From Clostridia bacterium (lineage in GTDB: Bacteria; Bacillota; Clostridia; Christensenellales; CAG-917), in the NCBI GenBank assembly GCA_017500745.1, contig JAFVYE010000059.1:1-30870 (forward strand): a stretch of 30,870 bases of DNA, read 5' to 3'. A model generated the notes under the pieces. The model did not search any database and was not told where the DNA came from. It worked only from the letters and a program-made list of their open reading frames with translations. Shown here piece after piece: positions 1 to 8,505 of the stretch. The position numbers and the translations under genes are program-made. Numbering within the stretch: position 1 is the stretch's first letter; every line of letters starts with the position of its first letter.

Positions 1-1337
1 ACTACAACGGCTCACAATACTACACCGTCAAATCCGGAGTCACCCTCCTCCTCCCCTTTGAAGAAGCAGACACAGTCGGTTGGCTTGGTGCAGGAGAAGA
101 GGGAAGCACCAATTTTGATAGACTTCCTGAATATAGCCCCTCGCAAAACGCATCTGTGCCCGAAGCACCCCTCTACGTTTCACTTGACGTGCCTGCAAGC
201 GTAAATATTTCTGTCAGTGGCACGGTTGTTGTCGGTGCATTCACCGGTTCAAAGGCAGGCGGAACTTACCAAAACGAGATCTCTGGTGGATACGCACAAA
301 TCAACCTCAACGGCAATATGACCTTGAACAATGCAACCCTCCGTGTTATTGGCTATATCAAGGGTACAGGAACAATCACTGCCAACAACTCAACCGTCAT
401 TGAAAACATGATGCTCACAGGTTTCACCGGTGGCGTAATTGCAACGGCAAAATTCAGCGGTGGTTGTAGTGCACTTACAGTCTATACAAACCCCAACAAG
501 ATCAACGATAATCCACAGGTCTTTCCCTTCTCTCAATACGAACTTCGCTCAATCCAAACAAAGCTTGTCATCAACTACAACTCAAAGCTTCAAGGATACG
601 TGAAGGTTGCAACAGGCTCTCTTGAGATCAACATTGTTTTCACAACCATCAAAATCAAGGCACAAATAAACGAATGCTTGATGACCATCATCTCAAGCGA
701 ATCCTCTGAAAGCGGTGGCATCATTCGTATGACCGCATCTGGCTCATACGTCACAAAGACTCTTGTAAACGGAAGAGTTGTCCTTGACCTCAACGGCTCA
801 TTTGCAGACGGTTACACCGCAATGAACTTGACCGTCCTCGGCAAAACAGCCAACTTGTCATCACAAAAGGTTTTCTTCCCCGTTGATGGCAGAATTGACA
901 TCAATCTCAAGAGTGGCTCAACGCTTACACAAAATTACAAGTTCAAGTTTATGCCCGGGGCAAAACTCACCATTGAAAATGGTGCAACCTACACTCTCAA
1001 CGGAAGTTCAATCTTCTACACAAGTGAATTTGTGGATTGCTTCCCTTCACCCTATCCCGGTCCCGAACGTGGAGATAGCGTCCTCACAGTCAACGGCACA
1101 ATGAACCTCAACGGCTCATTTGGTGGTGTCATCCGTTCATCTGCAAACGGTGGCAAGGTTGTCGTCGGCTCAAGCGCAACCCTCTCTGTCACGTCAGTTG
1201 AAGGCACAGGCGCAAGAGATGGCATCAACTTCAACTTTACAGAACAAGGCACCGTCACAAAGAGCGCAACCCTCTCAAACGGCACTGCAGTGGCAAAGGG
1301 CACAACCTACACTTACAACGGCTCAACTTGGGCATAA
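1..1337 (+). CDS. Large secreted repeat-rich surface protein, C-terminal part (5' end outside window)
   Basis: The reading frame is open from the first bases (codons in phase with position 3) to a TAA at 1335-1337, so this is the last ~444 residues of a longer protein. A GTG near 156 is an internal valine and not a believable start. The visible part is rich in Asn, Gly, Ser and Thr and has short recurring phrases such as LNGSF, NGTMNLNGS and YNGS (the first residues read YNGSQYY and the last read YNGSTWA). This resembles the beta-strand repeats of bacterial adhesin or S-layer-like proteins. No sortase motif, membrane anchor or enzyme motif lies in this part. I infer a cell-surface or secreted structural role; no specific family is recognised. 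A strong bidirectional terminator follows directly. Confidence 0.75.
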   Translation, partial: YNGSQYYTVKSGVTLLLPFEEADTVGWLGAGEEGSTNFDRLPEYSPSQNASVPEAPLYVSLDVPASVNISVSGTVVVGAFTGSKAGGTYQNEISGGYAQINLNGNMTLNNATLRVIGYIKGTGTITANNSTVIENMMLTGFTGGVIATAKFSGGCSALTVYTNPNKINDNPQVFPFSQYELRSIQTKLVINYNSKLQGYVKVATGSLEINIVFTTIKIKAQINECLMTIISSESSESGGIIRMTASGSYVTKTLVNGRVVLDLNGSFADGYTAMNLTVLGKTANLSSQKVFFPVDGRIDINLKSGSTLTQNYKFKFMPGAKLTIENGATYTLNGSSIFYTSEFVDCFPSPYPGPERGDSVLTVNGTMNLNGSFGGVIRSSANGGKVVVGSSATLSVTSVEGTGARDGINFNFTEQGTVTKSATLSNGTAVAKGTTYTYNGSTWA

Positions 1338-1354
1338 GTTGTTTCAATCAAAAC

Positions 1355-1385
1355 AAAAAGCACTCCGCTTGGAGTGCTTTTTTTA
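1355..1385. terminator. Bidirectional intrinsic terminator
   Basis: Perfect 8-bp arms AGCACTCC (1359-1366) and GGAGTGCT (1371-1378) with a 4-nt loop. A T-run follows on the plus strand and an A-run precedes it (T-run on the minus strand). It can end both the plus-strand surface gene and the minus-strand operon whose last gene stops at 1406. Confidence 0.85.
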
Positions 1386-1405
1386 TTGCGCATAATAGCG
1401 CGTTT

Positions 1406-3094
1406 TTACTTTCTTACCTTATTAATAATATCCCCCACAACCTTTGCAACGTCATCAAGAGCGCCGTCCTCAAAGGGAGAACGGAGTCCTGCAAGAGATA
1501 CAAGTTTGTTGAAGGCGTACTTGCCACCACGCTTGCAGTGTTCCATATAGCTTTCAAGGGCCTTGTCATAGTCCTTGATGGACTCTGCAAGGAACTCAAA
1601 TGCCACAACTTGTGCAAGGCAGTAGTCAATGTAATAGAAGGGGCTCTCGTAGATGTGGGATTGGAATTGCCATCTTGTGCCCTTGCCAAGATAATCAAGA
1701 TCGCCGAAGTCAAGATAGGGGCGATATTTCTTTTCAAGTTCAAGATATGCTTGATTTCTCTCTGCAGGTGTCATGTCGGGGTTGCCGTACACTATGTGTT
1801 GGAATTCATCCACAATGACTCCGTAAGGGATAAAGGTCAAGGCACCAGAAAGGTGGGTGTAATGATATCTCTCCACGTCCTTGAAGAATTTGTCCATAAA
1901 CTTCCAGCTGAAAAACTCCATGCTCATGCTGTGGGTTTCGGCGGTTTCGCTTGATCCAATGGCCACTTCAGGATCGCCGTGATCAAAGACGTAGTTCATT
2001 GCAAGAGCATGTCCAAACTCGTGGGTGACAACGTCAACGTCACCGGATGAGCCATTGAAGTTGGCAAAGATGAAGGGTTGACGGAACTTGTCAAAGGTGG
2101 TGCAATATCCACCGCCACTCTTGCCATCTCTTGCCGTAACGTCAAAGGCCTCTGCCTCCATCATGCTGTCCATAAAGTCGCCAATTTCGGGGTGCATCTC
2201 ACGATACATCTCCTTGGCTGCAAGGAGAATTCCTTGTTCATCAGGATAGGGGCGAGGATTGCCGTCTCCCTCAATGACGTCGTTGTCATAAAAACGCATT
2301 TGGTCAATGCCAAGGGCGTCTGCCACACGGCGCTTCATCTTTGTGATTACGGGCACAAGTGAGGTTTTTACGTTGTCACGGAACACCTTGACCATCTCTT
2401 CATTATAGTCAATTCTGCCCATGCGATAGTAGCCCATCTTGATGTAGTTGTCGTAGCCAAGCTTCCTTGCCATGCGTGTGCGCACTTTGACAAGGTCATC
2501 ATAGATGCCGTCAAGTTGATCTCCAACAGACTCAAGGGCACGGTCTATGGCTTCTGCAGCTGCCTTGCGCACCTCTCTATCCTTGTCCTCAAGGAATCCA
2601 CGAATATAACTGATGGTTTTTTTCTCCCCACGCCACTCCGTTGTCAATTGTGACATAAGTTGACTATACTTGGTTGTAAGGGCGTTTTCCTCTTGCATAT
2701 CGGGGATGATCTCGGGGCTGAAGGATTTGATTTGACACTCATACATAGGATAGATGGTTTCGGGCAAAACCTTTTCAAGCTCGGGACGGAACTTGCTCTC
2801 CATCATAATCTTTGCGTATTTTGTCATCAATTCGCCAAGAAGAGGGGACACTTCATCATAGAAGTTTTGCTCCCCAAGATAAAACTCATCACGAGTGTCA
2901 AGGGTGTATCTGCTCATGGCAATGGATGCATTTGTGGTGGCTTCCTCCACGGCTTCAAGCCACTTTTTGCGAGCCACAAGGACGTCATCCACGGTCTTTG
3001 CGTTCTTTTCTGCCTCCACAAACTCTGCAATGGCAGTTTCAAGTGCTTTTACGTCAGCCCTCACGTAGGGCAAATCTTTAACTTTTGTTCTCAT
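1406..3094 (-). CDS. M3 family oligoendopeptidase (zinc metallopeptidase)
   Basis: A 562-residue cytoplasmic zinc peptidase expected to cleave short peptides. The M3 signature HEFGHA gives zinc ligands H358 and H362 with catalytic E359; the third ligand is probably E386 in ETHSMSMEFF, a segment typical of the PepF-like M3 branch. Length (~560) fits the 'M3 oligoendopeptidase, not PepF' subgroup. Three ATGs lie close together (first bases at 3106, 3100, 3094). GGAG stands 6 nt before the third, so the start at 3094 is preferred. The gene follows the GH3 gene by a few bases and is last in the three-gene minus-strand operon. Peptidase activity is confident from the motif; the natural substrate is unknown. 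Confidence 0.9.
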   Translation of the reverse strand: MRTKVKDLPYVRADVKALETAIAEFVEAEKNAKTVDDVLVARKKWLEAVEEATTNASIAMSRYTLDTRDEFYLGEQNFYDEVSPLLGELMTKYAKIMMESKFRPELEKVLPETIYPMYECQIKSFSPEIIPDMQEENALTTKYSQLMSQLTTEWRGEKKTISYIRGFLEDKDREVRKAAAEAIDRALESVGDQLDGIYDDLVKVRTRMARKLGYDNYIKMGYYRMGRIDYNEEMVKVFRDNVKTSLVPVITKMKRRVADALGIDQMRFYDNDVIEGDGNPRPYPDEQGILLAAKEMYREMHPEIGDFMDSMMEAEAFDVTARDGKSGGGYCTTFDKFRQPFIFANFNGSSGDVDVVTHEFGHALAMNYVFDHGDPEVAIGSSETAETHSMSMEFFSWKFMDKFFKDVERYHYTHLSGALTFIPYGVIVDEFQHIVYGNPDMTPAERNQAYLELEKKYRPYLDFGDLDYLGKGTRWQFQSHIYESPFYYIDYCLAQVVAFEFLAESIKDYDKALESYMEHCKRGGKYAFNKLVSLAGLRSPFEDGALDDVAKVVGDIINKVRK

Positions 3095-3109
3095 ATACAT
3101 CTCCATATT

Positions 3110-5533
3110 TTATTCGCTTTTTTTGATTTTTTCTCTAACAACAGGGGTGTTCAAAATGAAGTTGAGCACGTTTTTGGCTCCACGTTGCAGTTCGGCCCTT
3201 GTAAGTCCGCCCGCTTTGAGGGATTTCAAGGTGCTGTCATTGCCCTTTCCTGCAATGCGATCTCCACCGGGCATAAGCACGTCCACTTGACCACGGATGC
3301 GATAGGCGTTGGCGTACACGTTGTCAAAGTCGGGAGACTTTTCATTGACCATCCACCAGTCCGTTGTCACAAGACCTTTGTATCCCCACTCTCTGCGAAG
3401 AATTGAGGTTGTAAGGTCATAGTTGTTGGAGTTGAGCACGCTGTTTATGCGGTTGTATGATGTCATGATGAGATGGGGGTTTGCCTCATCCACCACAATC
3501 TTGAAACCTTTGAGATAGATTTCACGAAGAGCTCGCTCGCTCACTCTGCTGTCGTTGTGGTTGCGATTGGTCTCTTGTGAGTTGCAGGCAAAGTGCTTGG
3601 GACAAGCGCTGACGCCTTGTGATTGAACACCTCTGACAATGGCGCTTGCAATGCGTCCCGTCACCACGGGGTCCTCGCTGAGATACTCAAAGTTTCTGCC
3701 ACAAAGAGGATCACGGTGTATGTTCATGCCGGGGGCAAGAAGGACGTCACTGCCACGGACAACCATCTCTTTGCCAACCTCGGTGTACAAGCTTTCAACG
3801 AGGGCGGTGTTCCAAGTTGATGCAAGAGCCGTGCCACAAGGAAGCAATGATGCTGTCACCAAAAGGCGTATGCCAGAAGGTCCGTCCGTTGTTGTGACAG
3901 GAGGCACTCCACGAGAGCGCAAGCTCTCTGATATGCCACCAAAAGCACCTGCATTGCCCGTGGTGCCAAGGGAGCTGTTCATGCGATAGTCACCGTGTGA
4001 CAGCATTTCAAGCTCGGTGTCAGACAAAGATGCGACAAAGCGGTCAAGTGACTGAACTCCGTCTTTAACATCACAAAAGCTAATGTTAAAGTCCACTTTT
4101 TGTTGGATTTCTTCGGGAAGGCGTTCTATTATTCTATCTTTCAACGACCTTGTTTCAACGGCCACAGGACGATATGATTTGTCATATCCACGGCCATTTG
4201 AAATGGGATAAAGCACCTTAAACTCACTTTCTGCACGGACAGGGCAACACTCCTCCGCACCCACAATATAGGGGGCGTCAAGGTTGAAAGCGCCCGCAAG
4301 CTTAACGTCACGCACGTTGCCACCAACGTACACCTTGTACTCTCCTGCTTCGGCAACGTATGAGCTCTTGTAGCCCGTATAACCCTTGTCATCGTATGAC
4401 ACAACGTCATCAAGGTCAAAGGTCAAATTGACGGTTTTTTTGCCCCTTGCTTCAACCTCAACCTTGTCAAAGGCGACAAGACTGCGCAGAGGTTTTCCAA
4501 GCTTCCCTTGGGGTGCTTCAACATATACTTGCACCACTTCCTTGCCCTTTCTTGCACCCGTGTTTGTCACGTTGACGGTTGTTGTGATGGTGTGTTCGTC
4601 AAAGGCAATTTCTCCGTCGGTTTCAAAGGTGGTATAACTCAATCCATAACCAAAGGGGAACAAAACTGCGTCCTCATCAAAGGTTGAAAAATATCTGTAT
4701 CCAACATACACGTCCTCGGTGTAGTTGTTGAATTTGCGCTTGCCAAAATCTCTTGAGGAGGGATAGTCAAGATAGTTTCTTGCAATGGTGTCCGTAAGGT
4801 GTCCGCTGGGGTTGACCTTGCCCGACAACACGTCTGCAACTGAGTTGCCACTTTCCATGCCACCCTGCCAAACGTAGAGTATTGCAGAGATTTTGTCGCC
4901 GTATTCCTCCGTCCAGCTCATATCCATGATGTTGCCACTGTCAATGATGACAACAACTTTGTTGAATGCGTCCGTCACTTTGTCAAGGAGCGCTTTTTCA
5001 TCTTTGGTGAGGAGATATCCACCCTTGACCAACTTTTGTTCTCTATCCTCCCCTGCTGCTCTGCCAATCACAACAAGGGCAACGTCACTTGCCTTGCTTG
5101 CTTCTTGCACCGCCTCACAGGATATGGGCATTTCGGGGAAACAAAGGGGCCAATGTCCCCAAAATCCCTCGTCGGGAGGATTCTTTTTGCTCCACTCCTT
5201 ATAGGTGTTGGCAAGTTTTTGATTGAGCTTGACTCCACCCCTTTCAAGGCCCTCCATAAGACTAACCTTGTAGGGGGGCTTCACGTCACCGCCACTGCCG
5301 TAGCCCACATAAAAATAGTCGTTTTGCACTCTGCCAAACACGGACAAAACGTCCTCGTTTGCAAGGGGCAATACGCCGTTGTTTTTGAGCATGACAATGC
5401 CTTCTGCCCCTACTGCACGAAGGGCAGAACTCATCTCTTGTGTGGTGTCATAGGATCTGTCAACCTCTCCACCTGTGCTTTGAGCAAGGTTGATGAAAAA
5501 GTTGACCAGCTTTGAAATTGAGGGTTTTTTCAT
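3110..5533 (-). CDS. GH3 family beta-glycosidase (probable beta-glucosidase), domain-swapped architecture
   Basis: A protein of 807 residues in which the usual GH3 domain order is reversed. The alpha/beta sandwich domain and fibronectin III-like domain come first (EGIVMLKNNGVLPL near 45-57, GYGLSY near 295-300, Fn3-like ~310-415). The (beta/alpha)8 barrel comes second (~490-805). Barrel motifs are TDGPSGIR (~549-556), RDPLCGRNFEYLSEDP (607-622), PKHF (645-648) and TTDWW with the presumed nucleophile D725. E162 in GEDR is a candidate acid/base. There is no signal peptide, so it is probably cytoplasmic and acts on imported beta-glycosides. This inverted order is known from rumen beta-glucosidases such as Butyrivibrio BglA. 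The ribosome site AGAGGT precedes the ATG. It is the middle gene of the operon. Sugar specificity cannot be read from sequence. Confidence 0.9.
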   Translation of the reverse strand: MKKPSISKLVNFFINLAQSTGGEVDRSYDTTQEMSSALRAVGAEGIVMLKNNGVLPLANEDVLSVFGRVQNDYFYVGYGSGGDVKPPYKVSLMEGLERGGVKLNQKLANTYKEWSKKNPPDEGFWGHWPLCFPEMPISCEAVQEASKASDVALVVIGRAAGEDREQKLVKGGYLLTKDEKALLDKVTDAFNKVVVIIDSGNIMDMSWTEEYGDKISAILYVWQGGMESGNSVADVLSGKVNPSGHLTDTIARNYLDYPSSRDFGKRKFNNYTEDVYVGYRYFSTFDEDAVLFPFGYGLSYTTFETDGEIAFDEHTITTTVNVTNTGARKGKEVVQVYVEAPQGKLGKPLRSLVAFDKVEVEARGKKTVNLTFDLDDVVSYDDKGYTGYKSSYVAEAGEYKVYVGGNVRDVKLAGAFNLDAPYIVGAEECCPVRAESEFKVLYPISNGRGYDKSYRPVAVETRSLKDRIIERLPEEIQQKVDFNISFCDVKDGVQSLDRFVASLSDTELEMLSHGDYRMNSSLGTTGNAGAFGGISESLRSRGVPPVTTTDGPSGIRLLVTASLLPCGTALASTWNTALVESLYTEVGKEMVVRGSDVLLAPGMNIHRDPLCGRNFEYLSEDPVVTGRIASAIVRGVQSQGVSACPKHFACNSQETNRNHNDSRVSERALREIYLKGFKIVVDEANPHLIMTSYNRINSVLNSNNYDLTTSILRREWGYKGLVTTDWWMVNEKSPDFDNVYANAYRIRGQVDVLMPGGDRIAGKGNDSTLKSLKAGGLTRAELQRGAKNVLNFILNTPVVREKIKKSE

Positions 5534-5562
5534 GGTTTACCTCTTTTGACCGAAGTCTGTGA

Positions 5563-6495
5563 TTACTTTTTGTTTTTTTCTTCTTTGCGTTTGTCGTTGA
5601 TGATCTTCATCTCTTTGGCTGTGATGAGGGTGCATCCGTTCTCCTTTGCCCAATCAACACAACCTTGCAAAACCAGCTTCAAGAAAACTCTTGGCACTTT
5701 GACAAGGGTTTCGCAAGCGTCCTCGCTGAACTTGACCACATCATCAACACGATTTGCCGCATACATAACGCCACCAAGGTCTGCTTCCTTGCCTGCGGGG
5801 ATTTTTTCTGCAATGGGCTTTTTGAACTTGGTGTACCAGAAGTTGGTGCTGTCACGATAGCCGTAGTCAACGGGCACGCGGGGGAATCCGCTGGCCTTGA
5901 CGCCGTTGATGATGGTGTTCCAGTACTTTTCTTTCATGAGGATTTTGTCAACCTTCAAGATGAAGTGGCAACCGAACTTTGATGTGATGCCGTTGAAATT
6001 TCTATAAGGGGGCTCAACTCCTTCAAGTTGACCAATCCTTGCCTTGTCCTCAAAAGCGTCTTCAAGGGTGTCATCCCAAGAGCATTCAAACACTTGATAT
6101 GCCTTGGCAACAACTTTGGGGCGTTGGCTTCCGTCAGCGCAAGCAAGTCCGTCCTCAAGGGCAAACTTGCAGTTTTTCATTTTTTCTTGAGAGGTTTCGC
6201 CGGGGAATCCAAGGCGCACGGTTTCCTTGAAATCTGCTCTGTCATCTTCAAGGAAGTTGAGGGCACATTTGCCTGTGCGCAAAATATTTTGGGCGGTGTT
6301 TGACGAGTTTCTGCATTCAAGAAGCATGGCGTAGTAATCTTTGCCTGCAATGTAGTAAGGAAAACAGAGTGAGTAACTGCCTATGGATGTGCTTCCGTCC
6401 TCCGCAAGTGTAGAAATCAAAACCGTGGGCATTGGAAAGAAGGACGATGTTTGATAAAAGTTGTCCACGATGCGCATGTCTTTGAAACTGCTCAT
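5563..6495 (-). CDS. Flavin reductase-like domain protein (FMN-binding split barrel)
   Basis: 310 residues. The N-terminal part (PMPTVLISTLAEDGSTSIGS, then NSSNTAQNILRTGKCALNFL) matches the flavin reductase-like split-barrel fold, in which members bind FMN and pass electrons from NAD(P)H to flavin or a partner oxidase. The protein is longer than the ~160-220 residues common in the family; the middle and C-terminal parts (EGVEPPYRNFNGITSKFGCHF and beyond) are an extension I do not recognise. Start supported by GGAG 6 nt before ATG. First gene of the minus-strand operon with GH3 and M3 peptidase (29-nt gap to the GH3 gene). The biochemical partner is unknown and the operon context does not suggest one. 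Confidence 0.75.
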   Translation of the reverse strand: MSSFKDMRIVDNFYQTSSFFPMPTVLISTLAEDGSTSIGSYSLCFPYYIAGKDYYAMLLECRNSSNTAQNILRTGKCALNFLEDDRADFKETVRLGFPGETSQEKMKNCKFALEDGLACADGSQRPKVVAKAYQVFECSWDDTLEDAFEDKARIGQLEGVEPPYRNFNGITSKFGCHFILKVDKILMKEKYWNTIINGVKASGFPRVPVDYGYRDSTNFWYTKFKKPIAEKIPAGKEADLGGVMYAANRVDDVVKFSEDACETLVKVPRVFLKLVLQGCVDWAKENGCTLITAKEMKIINDKRKEEKNKK

Positions 6496-6508
6496 ATTAT
6501 CTCCTTTT

Positions 6509-6530
6509 TTTTAGGGCAATCGCCCTAAAA
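6509..6530 (-). other. 5'-UTR hairpin abutting the ribosome binding site
   Basis: Perfect 9-bp arms TTTTAGGGC (6509-6517, plus strand) and GCCCTAAAA (6522-6530) with a 4-nt loop. In the minus-strand transcript it begins about 8 nt after the predicted start and is followed by AAAA and then GGAG. No T-run follows, so it is not a terminator. It may protect the 5' end, or be an operator in DNA. Confidence 0.55.
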
Positions 6531-6544
6531 CTTTTATATAATGC

Positions 6545-6573
6545 ATTTTACTCCAATTGCACGGCAAAATCAA
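6545..6573 (-). promoter_or_regulatory. Sigma-A promoter of the flavin reductase-GH3-M3 operon
   Basis: On the minus strand TTGATT (6568-6573), a 17-nt spacer and TAAAAT (6545-6550). Predicted start near 6538, giving a leader of about 43 nt with hairpin and Shine-Dalgarno site. Confidence 0.65.
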
Positions 6574-6574
6574 T

Positions 6575-6595
6575 AGGCAAAGTGCATTATTGCCT
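6575..6595. promoter_or_regulatory. Candidate operator between divergent promoters
   Basis: Inverted repeat AGGCAA-N9-TTGCCT lying between the two divergent -35 elements. It could bind a regulator acting on both the GH3 operon and nagA. Only the symmetry and position support this. Confidence 0.3.
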
Positions 6596-6613
6596 CATTT
6601 GACAACATTGGCG

Positions 6614-6642
6614 TTGACTTTGGTTTTTTCAAGTTGTATACT
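6614..6642 (+). promoter_or_regulatory. Sigma-A promoter of nagA, predicted to give a leaderless transcript
   Basis: TTGACT (6614-6619), 17-nt spacer, TATACT (6637-6642). Exactly six bases separate the -10 from the ATG at 6649, so the A of the start codon is the expected +1. Confidence 0.75.
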
Positions 6643-6648
6643 GCCCTT

Positions 6649-7731
6649 ATGGAAAAGATTTTGAAAGGATATTCTGTTCAAGTTGAAAATGGCGTGGTGG
6701 CAAGCATCACCTATGACGGCAGTGACAACGTCACTGTGGCGGGTCTATGCGACATTCACACCCACGGCGCAATGGGACACGACGTGAGCGAGGCCACACA
6801 AGAGGCCCTTGACGCAGTGAGCAAGTTCTATCTTGACAACGGCGTCACCGCCTTCTCCCCCACCTTTGTTGCCACCCCTCTTGACAAGTTGGACAAGCAA
6901 CTGGACAAGCTGTACTCCTTGAAGCAAAACTATGCTCGTATGCTCCCCGCTCATCTTGAAGGACCATACATCAGCATAGAACACAAGGGAGCCCAACCTG
7001 CAGAAAACATCGCTCTTGAATACAAGGATGAGGACGCTTGGTTTTTTGAAAAACATCGTGAGCACGTTGGCATTGTCACCCTTTGCCCTGCTGTGAAAGG
7101 TGTTGAAAAGCTGGTGAAGTTGCTTGTGTCATTGGGCATCAAGGTGCAAGGTGGACACGACAACGCAAGATACCCCGACATTGAAAAATGTATGAGCGCA
7201 GGCCTTGACGGAGTCACCCACATCTTCTGCGGATGCTCCACCTCTGTCCGTGGCAAAACCGACTTTGAAAAACTGCTCGGTTTGACCGAAACCGGACTTT
7301 ATTGTGACGAATTGTACGTTGAAGCCATTGCTGACGGCAAACATCTGTCAAAAGACCTTGTCAAGTTCATCCACAAATGCAAGCCCGCCGACAAGATAAT
7401 TTACGTCAGCGACAGTCTGTCCCCTGCGGGCATGCCCCTCGGCGAATACAAGCTTGGCGACCACGACATATTCAGCACAGATGAGGTTGCCTACCTCAAG
7501 GACATGAGCTCAATTGCAGGGAGCATAACCAACCTGTCAAAGATGGTGCGCCTTGCATTAAACCACGGACACACCCTTGACACCGCCCTCACCTGCACCT
7601 CATCAAACCCCCGTGAATATATGGGCCTCAACACCGAAATCAAGGTGGGTGACAAGGCAGACTTTGTTGTCTTTGACAATGACGGACGTCTAAAAAGAGT
7701 TGTCCTTGGAGTCAATGAAATCAACTATTAA
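6649..7731 (+). CDS. nagA: N-acetylglucosamine-6-phosphate deacetylase
   Basis: A 360-residue cytoplasmic amidohydrolase that removes acetate from GlcNAc-6-phosphate, feeding amino-sugar and wall recycling into glycolysis. Family motifs are in order: HTHG (H37, H39), HLEGP (E104, metal ligand), GGHDNARY (H170), THIF (H191) and SDSLSPAG (D255, catalytic). GAQ after the HLEGP loop is normal for Gram-positive members. The segment after THIF is CGCSTSVRG in place of the usual NAM, a local departure in the substrate-binding loop. The in-frame TTG at 6634 lies inside the promoter, so the ATG at 6649 is chosen; there is no Shine-Dalgarno site and the start coincides with the predicted transcription start. 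No nagB lies nearby. Confidence 0.88.
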   Translation: MEKILKGYSVQVENGVVASITYDGSDNVTVAGLCDIHTHGAMGHDVSEATQEALDAVSKFYLDNGVTAFSPTFVATPLDKLDKQLDKLYSLKQNYARMLPAHLEGPYISIEHKGAQPAENIALEYKDEDAWFFEKHREHVGIVTLCPAVKGVEKLVKLLVSLGIKVQGGHDNARYPDIEKCMSAGLDGVTHIFCGCSTSVRGKTDFEKLLGLTETGLYCDELYVEAIADGKHLSKDLVKFIHKCKPADKIIYVSDSLSPAGMPLGEYKLGDHDIFSTDEVAYLKDMSSIAGSITNLSKMVRLALNHGHTLDTALTCTSSNPREYMGLNTEIKVGDKADFVVFDNDGRLKRVVLGVNEINY

Positions 7732-7748
7732 CCTAAATTGCAACAAAA

Positions 7749-7775
7749 AAGAGCATCTGCGGATGCTCTTTTCTT
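7749..7775. terminator. Bidirectional intrinsic terminator
   Basis: Arms AAGAGCATC and GATGCTCTT with loop TGCG, flanked by A-run and T-run. It serves nagA and the convergent GDPD gene. Confidence 0.85.
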
Positions 7776-7786
7776 TTGCGTGTTGC

Positions 7787-8497
7787 TCACTTTGCTTTTC
7801 TTTGTCTGTAATACTTCCAGTACTCAACAAATAGATGGGTGTTGTATATGGCTTGTTTTGACAAGCATTTTGCCCAGATCTTGCCAATGTATCCATACAC
7901 CGTCCAAGGAATAAAGGGAGGATAACTTTCCCTTTTCTTTTTTGACCACGGCACTCCAAAGAGGTGTCCGATTATGCAATCCGCCTCATAAGGCAACTTT
8001 GCGGGAGGCGCAAAGCAAGAGTATCCCACGGCATAGCCCTTTTCCTTGAGATATGCTCCTGCTTTTGGATGAAATCCTATGAAAATGAGGTCGCCGTTGT
8101 AACCCTCTGTCATTTTGATGAGAGCGTCTGCCAGCTCAATCTCGTTGCCGTCACATTTGAGCTCAACGTAGATGGGCACTCTGCCGTCCACCATTTTGAG
8201 CACGTCATCAAAAAATGGAATCCTCTCCTTTGACAAGCGGAGCTTGCAGTCCTTGACGTCCTCTCTTGTCAACTCCTCAAGCTTGCCACCTCGCAGACAC
8301 ATTCTGTTCAGCGTAAAATCATGAAAAACAGCAATGTTGCCATCCTTCATAAGATGCACGTCCAACTCTATTGCACAGCCGTTGTCCGCAGCACGTTTCA
8401 GCGCTGTCCAAGAGTTTTCGGGATGCAACAAATTCCAGCAACCTCTGTGGGCAACAACTTTCCCATGAGACAATGCTCTTTCCATTGTAGGATGCAT
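7787..8497 (-). CDS. Glycerophosphodiester phosphodiesterase
   Basis: 236 residues. GDPD-family TIM barrel hydrolysing glycerophosphodiesters to glycerol-3-phosphate and an alcohol. Visible motifs: AHRGCWNLLHPENSW (H17 and R18 of the catalytic HR pair), the metal-binding IELDVH, then FHDFTLNRM with the second catalytic histidine, and VELK near residue 112. There is no signal peptide, so it is probably cytoplasmic, in phospholipid turnover or use of deacylated lipids. Start supported by AGGAGG 5 nt upstream. It lies 8 nt after the TetR gene and its Shine-Dalgarno site overlaps that gene's end, so both are co-transcribed and this enzyme's expression is probably tied to that regulator. Confidence 0.88.
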   Translation of the reverse strand: MHPTMERALSHGKVVAHRGCWNLLHPENSWTALKRAADNGCAIELDVHLMKDGNIAVFHDFTLNRMCLRGGKLEELTREDVKDCKLRLSKERIPFFDDVLKMVDGRVPIYVELKCDGNEIELADALIKMTEGYNGDLIFIGFHPKAGAYLKEKGYAVGYSCFAPPAKLPYEADCIIGHLFGVPWSKKKRESYPPFIPWTVYGYIGKIWAKCLSKQAIYNTHLFVEYWKYYRQRKAK

Positions 8498-8505
8498 AAG
8501 TCCTC

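Noticed and set aside
6509..6530. Terminator between nagA and the flavin reductase operon
   Set aside because: The hairpin has no T-run on either strand and lies inside the operon leader.
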